In this document: one piece after another, positions 1-6,183 of the stretch
How the letters are laid out: each line of letters opens with the position of its first letter
Numbering within the stretch: the stretch's first letter is position 1
DNA from: Bacteroidales bacterium
GTDB taxonomy: Bacteria > Bacteroidota > Bacteroidia > Bacteroidales > ML635J-15
NCBI GenBank assembly: GCA_028697515.1
Contig: JAQVEY010000123.1
Span: 1-7,026, forward strand
Reading direction: 5' to 3'
DNA length: 7,026 bases
The notes under the pieces: model-generated
The model's database searches: none
What the model was told of the DNA's origin: nothing
What the model saw: the letters and a program-made list of their open reading frames with translations, nothing else
Made by a program: the position numbers and the translations under genes

Positions 1-981
1 ATAGTCGGGAGCTCCCAGTACATGTCCAAATTCGTGACATATAACACCTATACGTGTTATATTGGTACCGGAATTGCCCCTTAATTCAGCAGAGCAAGAG
101 TAACTACTTATTGACTTTCCATCTTTGACTACAGTTGGGATTGCCCAAGCATGTGCCCAGATTGCATTGGCAGGACCTCCTGCTTCTTCGCCATAACCTG
201 CATATATAACATATACACCATCAACAGTTCCATTAAGGTCATTGTCGTAATCAGCGTAGTTAACTAATGGATCAGCTAGAGCGACAGCTTCGGTGACTAA
301 TTCACGTGGTCGTAAATCATTGCCAGAACCGTCATTTGCTCCGTAATAAGCCATATTCTGTGAAGCGGTATAAGGACCAGCAACGTCGACTGTTAAATCA
401 AATTGATTGTATGAATTTTCCAGATAATAATCCTTCACACTTCCAGTTGCACCCCCTGCTGTATAACCAACCTGATTAAACAAAGAATTGAAATCTGCTT
501 GAGTCTTTGTAAAAGCTTTGTCAGTAAATCCAATTAAGATACATACTAGCTTTCGGTTTCCAGTTGTTGGAAAAGCTTTTGCTCCATTTTTAGCTTCAGC
601 ATCATAAATATCCCATATCTGATGCATTATAGATACTTGATCTGGACTGTAAAACAGGTTTTTTGACACTCCAGTTAAAAAGCTGATTTCCGAAATGTTT
701 CTGTTTTCAATATCTTTTGCAATAATTCCACTTGGTACTAGATCGTAATTAATATCCAATATTGCATATTCGTAATAACCTTCTTGATTAAAAATGAGGG
801 TATAGTCGTCAAGTGTGGTCGCCCACTTAATTCTCTCATCGCCATGAAGGTATATTTTTAAACTCGTTCCATCTGGTTGAGAAAATTCTATAATTCCTGG
901 CTTAGCCGGAACTGCGTTTGCAGATATCTGAATTAGCATGCCTGCACATAGTAAAATGATAAAAATAAAAGTCTTTTTCAT
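1..981 (-). CDS. Secreted M6-family zinc metalloprotease, N-terminal part (3' end outside window)
   Basis: This frame is open from the ATG at 981 to the left edge and gives 327 residues; the gene continues outside the window. Residues 1-23 form a Sec signal peptide (MKK, a hydrophobic stretch, and an ANA site before V24). Residues 30-100 resemble the pro-region common in Bacteroidota M6 peptidases (QPDG at 35-38, HGDE at 46-49). The catalytic domain starts near residue 142 (KLVCILIGFTD), followed by SVKDYYLENS at 181-190 and YYG at 212-214. DYDNDLNGTVDG at 244-255 looks like a calcium-binding loop. The zinc motif HEFGH is at 316-320 and continues as VLGAPDY, matching the HExxHxxGxPD pattern of the M6 (immune inhibitor A-like) family. 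Expected role: extracellular proteolysis after zymogen processing. An in-frame stop at 1000-1002 limits the start. Such proteins often carry C-terminal accessory or type IX sorting domains, but that part is not visible. Family call is confident; substrate unknown. Confidence 0.93.
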   Translation of the reverse strand, partial: MKKTFIFIILLCAGMLIQISANAVPAKPGIIEFSQPDGTSLKIYLHGDERIKWATTLDDYTLIFNQEGYYEYAILDINYDLVPSGIIAKDIENRNISEISFLTGVSKNLFYSPDQVSIMHQIWDIYDAEAKNGAKAFPTTGNRKLVCILIGFTDKAFTKTQADFNSLFNQVGYTAGGATGSVKDYYLENSYNQFDLTVDVAGPYTASQNMAYYGANDGSGNDLRPRELVTEAVALADPLVNYADYDNDLNGTVDGVYVIYAGYGEEAGGPANAIWAHAWAIPTVVKDGKSISSYSCSAELRGNSGTNITRIGVICHEFGHVLGAPDY

Positions 982-1064
982 CCTAAGTAATTTTATTAGT
1001 TATGAATTAAAAATATATCAAATGAGAATAATTATCTTAATAATACTTAATTAAAAATATACTT

Positions 1065-1072
1065 CAAAAATA
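1065..1072 (-). promoter_or_regulatory. Possible -7 box for the M6 protease gene
   Basis: Read on the minus strand this is TATTTTTG, an exact match to the Bacteroidota primary-sigma -7 consensus TAnnTTTG. It would put the transcription start roughly 75-80 nt upstream of the ATG at 981. No TTTG or TTG -33 element is visible at the usual distance, and such a box can arise by chance in AT-rich DNA. Confidence 0.25.
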
Positions 1073-1240
1073 CAATTAAATTATTTACGAAGTCACTATC
1101 TAAACGCCTAAAAAATACATATGGTTGCTTATATTATACTCAAATAGTATAAAAAAAAGATAAAGAAGAAACATTAACGGATTATGTTTTGAATTGGAAA
1201 AAAGAATTTACTTTTAATAAGATTATTGTTAATTATTCTT

Positions 1241-1248
1241 TAATTTTG
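1241..1248 (+). promoter_or_regulatory. Possible -7 box for the DUF4476 gene
   Basis: TAATTTTG matches the Bacteroidota -7 consensus TAnnTTTG exactly. It would give a leader of about 50 nt before the ATG at 1307. The expected -33 TTTG is not at the normal spacing; a TTG at 1226-1228 is too close. Two near matches with one extra base occur at 1183-1191 and 1254-1262, so the choice is uncertain. Confidence 0.28.
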
Positions 1249-1306
1249 TGGCATAGATTTTGGCAAGGGCTGAAAACAAATTTTGTGTCATTAAAAAATT
1301 ATAACT

Positions 1307-2368
1307 ATGAAAAAATTAATTTTTCCATTTATCATGTTGATTTTATGTCTTCAATTATTCTCTCAGAAAAATGATCTTGTAGTATTCTCAGAAAATGGCG
1401 AGGAGTTTCTGCTTTTTGTAAATAGCATCCAACAGAACGATAAACCTGCTGCTAATGTAAAAGCAAAAGATATTAACGGAGAAACCATAATGGTTAGAGT
1501 TGCATTTAATAATAAATCAATTCCTGAACTGACAAAAACTATATGGACTGAGAGTACCAATGTAGAGATTTCTGCTATGATAGTTGACAAAAAAGGTAAA
1601 TATGTTTTGCGTCCGATGGGAGAAACTCCAAAAAATTCCAGTCCTCAGATAATTAAAGATCAGAGTATTGGTTATGAAGATCCTGGAGAACCATCAAAAC
1701 CAACTCAGGATTCTCATGTTAGTGTGACAACTACAACTGTTACTACAGAATCAGAACCTCACAGTCAACATATTCAAAATGACAGGGTTACAGTAAATAC
1801 TCAGGTTAAAGAGAGTGGTATTAATGTAAGCTCTGGAGCAGGTGGTGAATCAATAAGTATGAATATAAATGTCAACGAAAGTGGAATGGATGTATCTGGT
1901 AGTGATGAGGTTGAAGCTGTTAACATAAGCTTTAGTATGGGTGAGCCTTTAGTTCAGACAAGCTCTACAACTGTTACTACAACAACAATTACCACCACCT
2001 CTACAGGAAGTGAAACTGTTTACTCAGAACCAGTTGATGAAGTAATTGTCCCAGTTTCCAATGTTTCATCCCGTTGTTCTTACCCAATGTCTGATTTAGA
2101 CTTTAAAGATGCCTCAGCAAGTATTAATTCAAAATCATTTGAAGATTCAAAGCTTACTTCCGCAAAACAGATTTGTAAATCTTCTTGTTTAACTGCTGAA
2201 CAAGTTCGTGATATAAATAAATTGTTCAGTTTCGAAGAAACACGTCTTGAATTTGCAAAATATGCTTACGATTATGTATATGATGTCTCAAAATATTACA
2301 AAGTAAATGACTCATTTGAATTTGAGATGACAATAGAAGAGCTTAACGAATATCTTGAAACTAAATAA
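1307..2368 (+). CDS. Secreted DUF4476-domain protein with Thr/Ser-rich repeated middle
   Basis: 353 residues. An in-frame TAA at 1292-1294 limits the start. Residues 1-20 are a signal peptide (MKKLIF, hydrophobic core, LFSQ before K21), so the protein is exported. Residues 21-104 form an N-terminal domain (VVFSENGEEF at 25-34, NVKAKDINGE at 50-59, KGKYVLRP at 96-103) that I associate with the same protein family. Residues 105-255 are low-complexity, rich in Thr, Ser, Val and Glu, with Thr clusters at 141-147 and 221-231 flanking two related segments starting ESGINVSSG (169) and ESGMDVSGS (191). Residues 257-353 match DUF4476: YPMSDLDF, then SAKQICKSSCLTAEQVRDI, then FSFEETRLEFAKYAYDYVYD. C257, C290 and C294 lie in or beside it. 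The molecular function of DUF4476 is not known to me; periplasmic or surface placement is inferred. It appears monocistronic, with its own terminator at 2392-2422. Confidence 0.88.
   Translation: MKKLIFPFIMLILCLQLFSQKNDLVVFSENGEEFLLFVNSIQQNDKPAANVKAKDINGETIMVRVAFNNKSIPELTKTIWTESTNVEISAMIVDKKGKYVLRPMGETPKNSSPQIIKDQSIGYEDPGEPSKPTQDSHVSVTTTTVTTESEPHSQHIQNDRVTVNTQVKESGINVSSGAGGESISMNINVNESGMDVSGSDEVEAVNISFSMGEPLVQTSSTTVTTTTITTTSTGSETVYSEPVDEVIVPVSNVSSRCSYPMSDLDFKDASASINSKSFEDSKLTSAKQICKSSCLTAEQVRDINKLFSFEETRLEFAKYAYDYVYDVSKYYKVNDSFEFEMTIEELNEYLETK
1731..2031 (+). repeat. Intragenic direct repeats in the DUF4476 gene
   Basis: The 17-mer CTACAACTGTTACTACA occurs exactly at 1731-1747 and again at 1965-1981, 234 bp apart and in the same reading frame. 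Each copy is followed by TCAGAACC (1751-1758 and 2024-2031). Both encode Thr/Val runs leading into a SEP tripeptide. Between them lie the ESGINVSSG and ESGMDVSGS coding segments (1811 and 1877 onward). The pattern suggests expansion by duplication within the spacer between the two folded domains. Confidence 0.7.
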
Positions 2369-2391
2369 GGTTTCAGCTTTCATGAGAAATG

Positions 2392-2422
2392 CGGTTCATT
2401 TAAAGTGAACCGTATTTTTTTT
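2392..2422 (+). terminator. Intrinsic terminator of the DUF4476 gene
   Basis: CGGTTCA at 2392-2398 pairs with TGAACCG at 2406-2412 around a 7-nt loop that can be shortened by a G-U and an A-U pair. The stem is followed almost at once by eight T residues (2415-2422). It starts 24 nt after the stop codon, the normal arrangement for Rho-independent termination on the plus strand. Confidence 0.85.
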
Positions 2423-2470
2423 ATTCCATTAATTAAAGGATTCTTCAAATTGTTGGTATGACTGCTTGTA

Positions 2471-2648
2471 GGGAATATGGAAGATTTCTCAGCCTTCCTG
2501 CGTCAGGCATTGAAATGACTGTTGTTGGTGTAATATAGGTCGGCGACTTATGCCTTACTAATATTAATTACATTAGATTGTGTCGCCGACCATGTCCCCC
2601 AATGTTCACAGTCATTTCGAACGCAGTGAGAAATCTGTTTCAATTCCC
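2471..2648. repeat. Long imperfect palindrome (fold-back intergenic repeat element)
   Basis: Several blocks on the left recur in inverse order as reverse complements on the right. GGGAAT (2471-2476) pairs with ATTCCC (2643-2648). AGATTTCTCA (2482-2491) pairs with TGAGAAATCT (2627-2636). CTGCGT (2499-2504) pairs with ACGCAG (2621-2626). GAAATGACTG (2512-2521) pairs with CAGTCATTTC (2609-2618). GGTCGGCGAC (2538-2547) pairs with GTCGCCGACC (2582-2591). CTAAT (2558-2562) pairs with ATTAG (2572-2576). The left arm carries extra bases between blocks, so it is longer. Sequence of the form GTCATTTCGAACGCAGTGAGAAATCT is, from memory, a dispersed intergenic repeat in many Bacteroidota genomes. No transposase is encoded. 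It lies between the convergent 3' ends of the DUF4476 gene and clpB. Mobility or RNA function is not demonstrated. Confidence 0.85.
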
Positions 2649-2708
2649 CTCAGAGCTTTCTCAGCCATTTTATGCCATTGGTATCGCAGCGAGAAATCCA
2701 TTTCAATT
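2622..2708 (+). repeat. Direct repeat pair of the CGCAGnGAGAAATC unit
   Basis: A 24-nt segment at 2622-2645 recurs at 2685-2708 with 21 of 24 positions identical (CGCAG-T/C-GAGAAATC-TG/CA-TTTCAATT). The first copy belongs to the right arm of the palindrome; the second lies 39 nt further on. TTTCTCAGCC also occurs twice, at 2485-2494 and 2657-2666. The rest of the gap, 2709-2768, is AT-rich and shows no hairpin with a U-tract that would end clpB transcription. Confidence 0.75.
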
Positions 2709-2768
2709 ATATACTGTATTTTAAAAATAAGATTAAATCATTTTGCCCGTTCCAGATATTCATCGTTA

Positions 2769-5345
2769 TTAGTTTAATGTAATATTTAGTTCCTCGTTGC
2801 TGGCTGTAATATTAATATGTTTGTTTTCTATATTTTCAGCCACAATAATCAGTTTTGCAATTTTATTTTCAAGTTCTCTCTGCATATATCTCTTAATCGG
2901 TCTTGCACCATATTGAGGATCGTATGATAATTTGCCAATTAGTTCAAGAGCTTCTTCGTTATAGTTAAGATTATACCCCGCAGCAAAAAGTTTCTTTTCG
3001 AGAATTTTAAGTTGAAGTCTGACAATTTCCTTAATTTGCTCTTTATTAAGTGGCTTAAACATAATAATTTCATCAATTCTATTTAGAAACTCGGGACGCA
3101 TATGCAGTTTTAAAGCATCAATAACTTGCTCTTCTGTTTTAATATTATCAATATCTCCGCATTTTATTTGTTCCTGAATAAATTGAGAACCAATATTTGA
3201 GGTCATAATGATAATAGTATTCTTAAAATTAACGGTTCTTCCTTTATTGTCGGTAAGTCTTCCGTCATCAAGCACTTGTAGTAAAATGTTAAAAACATCA
3301 GGATTAGCTTTTTCAATTTCATCAAGTAAAACAACAGAATATGGTTTTCTCCGCACAGCCTCAGTTAGTTGACCACCTTCGTCATAACCAACATATCCGG
3401 GAGGGGCTCCAACAAGGCGCGATACACTATGCTTTTCTTGATATTCACTCATATCAATTCTTGTCATCATATTTTCATCGTCAAACATGAATTCTGCCAA
3501 GGCTTTTGCTAATTCAGTTTTACCAACTCCTGTAGAACCTAAAAATATGAACGAACCAATTGGCTTTCCCGCATCCTGTAGTCCTGCACGTGAACGGCGA
3601 ACAGCATCAGAAACTGCAATTATTGCCTCATCCTGGCCAATAACTCTTTTATGTAATTCTTCTTCCAAATGAAGAAGCTTTTCGCGTTCACTTAAAATCA
3701 TGCGGCTAACAGGAATACCTGTCCACTTACTTACGATTTCTGCAATATCATCTGAACCAACCACCTCATCAACTAAGGCATGATCACCTTGTATTGAATC
3801 AAGTTTTTTCTTCAACTCCTCAATATTACGCTCACATTCATTAATTTTACCATATCTGAACTCAGCAACTTTTCCGTAATCTCCACTGCGCTCTGCCTGT
3901 TCTGCCTGTAGTTTGTAGTTTTCTATATTCTGTTTTTCTGTTTGAATTTTATCTATTATATTTTTCTCTTCTTTCCATTTTGCGGAAAGGGAATTGCGTT
4001 CTTCTGTTAAATTTGATAATTGCTTTTGTATTTCTTCAAGTTTTTTGATGTTTTTTTCTAGTTTGATAGCTTCTTTCTCAATTTCGAGTTGTTGGATATT
4101 TCGATTTAAAACATCAATTTCTTCAGGAACAGAGTTTACTTCGAGTCGTAGCTTTGAAGCAGCTTCGTCAATTAAATCTATAGCTTTGTCCGGTAAAAAT
4201 CTTTCTGTTATATATCTATGAGAAAGTTCTACTGCTGATATTATAGCTTCATCAAGAATACGCACTTTATGATGTGATTCGTATTTTTCTTTCAACCCAC
4301 GTAAAATGGAAATAGCACTTAATACATCAGGTTCATCAATTAAAACAGATTGAAATCTTCTTTCAAGTGCTTTATCTTGGTCAAAATACTTCTGATATTC
4401 ATTTAATGTTGTTGCTCCAATAGCTCTCAGTTCACCACGGGCAAGAGCTGGTTTTAAAATATTTGCTGCATCCATAGCTCCTTGAGTCTTTCCAGCTCCA
4501 ATTAGTGTATGAATTTCATCTATAAATAAAATTATTTCACCATCAGCGGCAACAACTTCCTTGATTACTGATTTAAGTCTTTCTTCAAATTCTCCTTGGT
4601 ACTTTGCTCCTGCAATAAGTAAACCCATATCTAATGAGAATATTTGTTTCGATTTTAGTGTTTCAGGAACATCTCCATTTACAATTCTATGTGCAAGCCC
4701 TTCTGCTATTGCTGTTTTTCCAACACCTGGTTCTCCAATTAGCAAAGGATTGTTCTTTGTCCTGCGCGATAATATTTGTAATACACGACGTATCTCATCA
4801 TTTCGTCCAATTACTGGATCGAGTTTTCCGTTTTGAGCTCTTTCGTTAAGATTTATAGCATAGCGATTAAGCGCATCATAACTTTCATCAGCTGACTGTG
4901 AATTGACTTTTGAGCCTTTTCTTATATCTAAAACAGCCTTTTTTACAAAATCTTTTTTAAAACCTGCATCACGCATCATCTGACCTATTGTGTCCTTTGA
5001 TTCTGATAAAGCTATTATCAAATGCTCAACAGAAACAAATTTATCCTGCATTGAAGTTTTGATTTTTTGAGCTTCTTGAATTATATTTTGCATATTAGCA
5101 GAAAGATATGGATCTCCGCCTTCAACTTTTGGATAAGAGTTTACTATGCTTAGTGTTGCAGATTCAAAGTTTCGCTTATCTGCCTCTATCTTTGATAAAA
5201 TTGTATGAATTATATTGTCATTGTCATCAAGCAAGGATAAAAGTAAATGACCAGTCTCAATGGCCTGATTACCCATTTCTTTGGCTTTGATTAACGTAGT
5301 TTCAAATACGTTTTGTGCTTTTACTGTATAATCGTTTAAGTTCAT
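2769..5345 (-). CDS. clpB: ATP-dependent protein disaggregase ClpB
   Basis: Complete Hsp100 chaperone of 858 residues, within the usual 850-870. It forms cytosolic hexamers that, with DnaK/DnaJ/GrpE, pull polypeptides out of aggregates after heat or other stress. Domains in order: N-terminal Clp repeat domain 1-145; first AAA+ module with Walker A GEPGVGKT (204-211), pore loop KYQG (248-251), Walker B ILFIDE (272-277) and arginine fingers R329/R330; coiled-coil middle domain about 400-530, which marks ClpB rather than ClpA; second AAA+ module with Walker A GSTGVGKT (603-610), pore loop GYVG (650-653), Walker B LLDE (673-676), FLNRIDE (753-759) and sensor-2 GARP (813-816). No ClpP-binding IGF/IGL loop was noticed, fitting a non-proteolytic role. 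The N-terminus MNLNDYTVKAQ fits the family start; AGAG lies just upstream. The gene ends in TAA TAA. All key residues are intact. No other chaperone gene is adjacent. Confidence 0.98.
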   Translation of the reverse strand: MNLNDYTVKAQNVFETTLIKAKEMGNQAIETGHLLLSLLDDNDNIIHTILSKIEADKRNFESATLSIVNSYPKVEGGDPYLSANMQNIIQEAQKIKTSMQDKFVSVEHLIIALSESKDTIGQMMRDAGFKKDFVKKAVLDIRKGSKVNSQSADESYDALNRYAINLNERAQNGKLDPVIGRNDEIRRVLQILSRRTKNNPLLIGEPGVGKTAIAEGLAHRIVNGDVPETLKSKQIFSLDMGLLIAGAKYQGEFEERLKSVIKEVVAADGEIILFIDEIHTLIGAGKTQGAMDAANILKPALARGELRAIGATTLNEYQKYFDQDKALERRFQSVLIDEPDVLSAISILRGLKEKYESHHKVRILDEAIISAVELSHRYITERFLPDKAIDLIDEAASKLRLEVNSVPEEIDVLNRNIQQLEIEKEAIKLEKNIKKLEEIQKQLSNLTEERNSLSAKWKEEKNIIDKIQTEKQNIENYKLQAEQAERSGDYGKVAEFRYGKINECERNIEELKKKLDSIQGDHALVDEVVGSDDIAEIVSKWTGIPVSRMILSEREKLLHLEEELHKRVIGQDEAIIAVSDAVRRSRAGLQDAGKPIGSFIFLGSTGVGKTELAKALAEFMFDDENMMTRIDMSEYQEKHSVSRLVGAPPGYVGYDEGGQLTEAVRRKPYSVVLLDEIEKANPDVFNILLQVLDDGRLTDNKGRTVNFKNTIIIMTSNIGSQFIQEQIKCGDIDNIKTEEQVIDALKLHMRPEFLNRIDEIIMFKPLNKEQIKEIVRLQLKILEKKLFAAGYNLNYNEEALELIGKLSYDPQYGARPIKRYMQRELENKIAKLIIVAENIENKHINITASNEELNITLN

Positions 5346-5428
5346 ATCTCTTTTTTTTTATGATGACCTCAATTCCCGAACCAATTGCAAAATAAGGACA
5401 GATTGGCATTAGCTATAATCATTTTACA

Positions 5429-5444
5429 GACATTTTGACATTTT
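5429..5444. repeat. Tandem octamer GACATTTT x2 in the clpB/lipoprotein intergenic region
   Basis: Two perfect head-to-tail copies of GACATTTT (5429-5436 and 5437-5444) lie in the 174-bp divergent gap. They sit just inside the predicted clpB transcript, close to its possible -7 box. This could be a regulator binding site or chance in AT-rich DNA. No CIRCE (HrcA) inverted repeat, TTAGCACTC-N9-GAGTGCTAA, is present. Confidence 0.35.
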
Positions 5445-5453
5445 GTTAATAAG

Positions 5454-5461
5454 CAAATTTA
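5454..5461 (-). promoter_or_regulatory. Possible -7 box for clpB
   Basis: On the minus strand this reads TAAATTTG, an exact TAnnTTTG match. It would give clpB a leader of about 100 nt. No TTTG or TTG is found 19-23 bp upstream, so support is limited to the -7 half. Confidence 0.3.
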
Positions 5462-5476
5462 TTTATTATTTTTACA

Positions 5477-5484
5477 TATATTTG
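5477..5484 (+). promoter_or_regulatory. Possible -7 box for the lipoprotein gene
   Basis: TATATTTG matches TAnnTTTG and lies 36 bp before the ATG at 5520, giving a short leader near 30 nt. The nearest upstream TTTG (5442-5445) is about 31 bp away, too far for a standard -33 element. The box is only 15 bp from the opposing clpB candidate, so the two promoters would overlap. Confidence 0.35.
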
Positions 5485-5519
5485 TAAGTATTATAATTTG
5501 TCTTAAAAATTCTTGAGTA

Positions 5520-6155
5520 ATGAAAGCAAAAGTGATATTATATATAATGACTATGGTGCTAATCTGTTTTTCATGTAATTATGTTTCAAAAGAAAAAAAA
5601 CAAGCAGCAATGGATTATCATGACAAGATGTTTTCATATTATACTCCTGTAGTTTTAAAAATCAATGAATTGTTTAGTACTACAAGTCAATTGACACGAG
5701 TTGCAGTTAATGGCTCTCTTGATAGTATTAGTACTGCAAAAGTTTATGCAGATATAAGTAATCTCGTAAGTATGATTGATATGTACACTGATTCACTGAA
5801 TAAAATTGATGAATTTGACTCGAAAATACTATACAAGAAGGTTTGCTTAGAAAATTTTGCTGATTGTAAAAAACTATTGTTAAATGAATATCCTAGATTG
5901 ATTTACCGGATTAGCGAAGGAGTGACAGAGGTTAATAGCATTGAAATTTCAGAAATTATTCTTGAGATTTATAAGCAAATGATTGAAGTTCAGAAAAAAT
6001 CGCAAGAAACTCAATTGGCATTTGCAAAAAAATACAAATTTAAATTACAAGGGACACTTGTTAATATTGAACAACTTGAAGAAAAGTATGAAGAATACGA
6101 TAAGAATTTAAAAAATGCCAAAAAAGCACAAAATCAGGATCCTGTTATAGAATAA
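5520..6155 (+). CDS. Predicted helical lipoprotein of unknown function
   Basis: 211 residues. The start is fixed by an in-frame TGA at 5514-5516, six bases before the ATG. Residues 1-18 are a lipoprotein signal peptide (MKAK, hydrophobic core, CFSC), with C19 as the likely lipidated cysteine, so the mature protein should be membrane-anchored, facing periplasm or surface. The remainder is almost entirely predicted helix: no Gly/Pro-rich stretches, heptad-like hydrophobics at about 45-160, and a charged Lys/Glu-rich coiled coil at 155-203. C109 and C116 are the only other cysteines in the mature chain. I do not recognise a catalytic motif. The size and layout recall small Bacteroidota lipoproteins annotated as LIC_11966-like surface proteins, but this is a weak resemblance from memory. 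It diverges from clpB across a 174-bp gap and converges with the barrel-like gene downstream. Confidence 0.85.
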   Translation: MKAKVILYIMTMVLICFSCNYVSKEKKQAAMDYHDKMFSYYTPVVLKINELFSTTSQLTRVAVNGSLDSISTAKVYADISNLVSMIDMYTDSLNKIDEFDSKILYKKVCLENFADCKKLLLNEYPRLIYRISEGVTEVNSIEISEIILEIYKQMIEVQKKSQETQLAFAKKYKFKLQGTLVNIEQLEEKYEEYDKNLKNAKKAQNQDPVIE

Positions 6156-6157
6156 AT

Positions 6158-6178
6158 GTTTTTTCAATATTAAAAAAC
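6158..6178. terminator. Weak A/T hairpin between convergent genes
   Basis: GTTTTTT (6158-6164) pairs with AAAAAAC (6172-6178) around a 7-nt loop in the 28-bp gap between two convergent stop codons. Only one G-C pair is present and no U-tract follows on the plus strand, so it is at best a poor bidirectional terminator. It is listed because no other candidate lies between these genes. Confidence 0.25.
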
Positions 6179-6183
6179 CCACA

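Larger units (their letters stand above)
982..1306. other. AT-rich divergent intergenic region between the M6 protease and DUF4476 genes
   Basis: This 325-bp gap separates two divergently transcribed genes and must hold both promoters. It is strongly AT-rich, with A- and T-runs. No tRNA, riboswitch-like fold, terminator hairpin or convincing small gene was seen. A short open frame here starts at TTG (1189) and runs into the signal-peptide region of the downstream gene in another frame; it looks like chance. Two boxes resembling the Bacteroidota -7 element are listed separately. Confidence 0.7.

Noticed and set aside
1189..1374. Open frame of 61 codons starting at TTG
   Set aside because: It has no ATG start, overlaps the signal-peptide region of the DUF4476 gene in another frame, and its composition follows AT-rich intergenic DNA.
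2423..2768. CRISPR-like array
   Set aside because: Only two to three imperfect copies in mixed orientation, irregular spacing and no cas genes.
2738..2770. Short frame just past the clpB stop reading NNDEYLERAK, as if a frameshift could extend ClpB
   Set aside because: The annotated ClpB end (HINITASNEELNITLN, then two TAA codons) fits normal family length, and the extra peptide is too short to judge. No slippery sequence was seen.
2580..2777. Open frame of 65 codons on the plus strand reading HFERSEKS and YRSEKS
   Set aside because: It is a translation of the intergenic repeat (two copies of the GAGAAATC unit give the two SEKS strings) and overlaps the end of clpB. I recall this peptide pattern as a frequent false gene in Bacteroidota.
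3487..5290. Several open frames of 60-91 codons on the plus strand opposite clpB, and one on the minus strand at 1363-1590 opposite the DUF4476 gene
   Set aside because: All are antisense shadows of well-supported genes; none shows a recognisable domain.
5435..5463. TTGACA (5435-5440) with a 17-bp spacer, resembling an E. coli -35 element
   Set aside because: The matching -10 position reads TTTATT, a poor match, and Bacteroidota do not use this consensus. It also lies within the tandem octamer.
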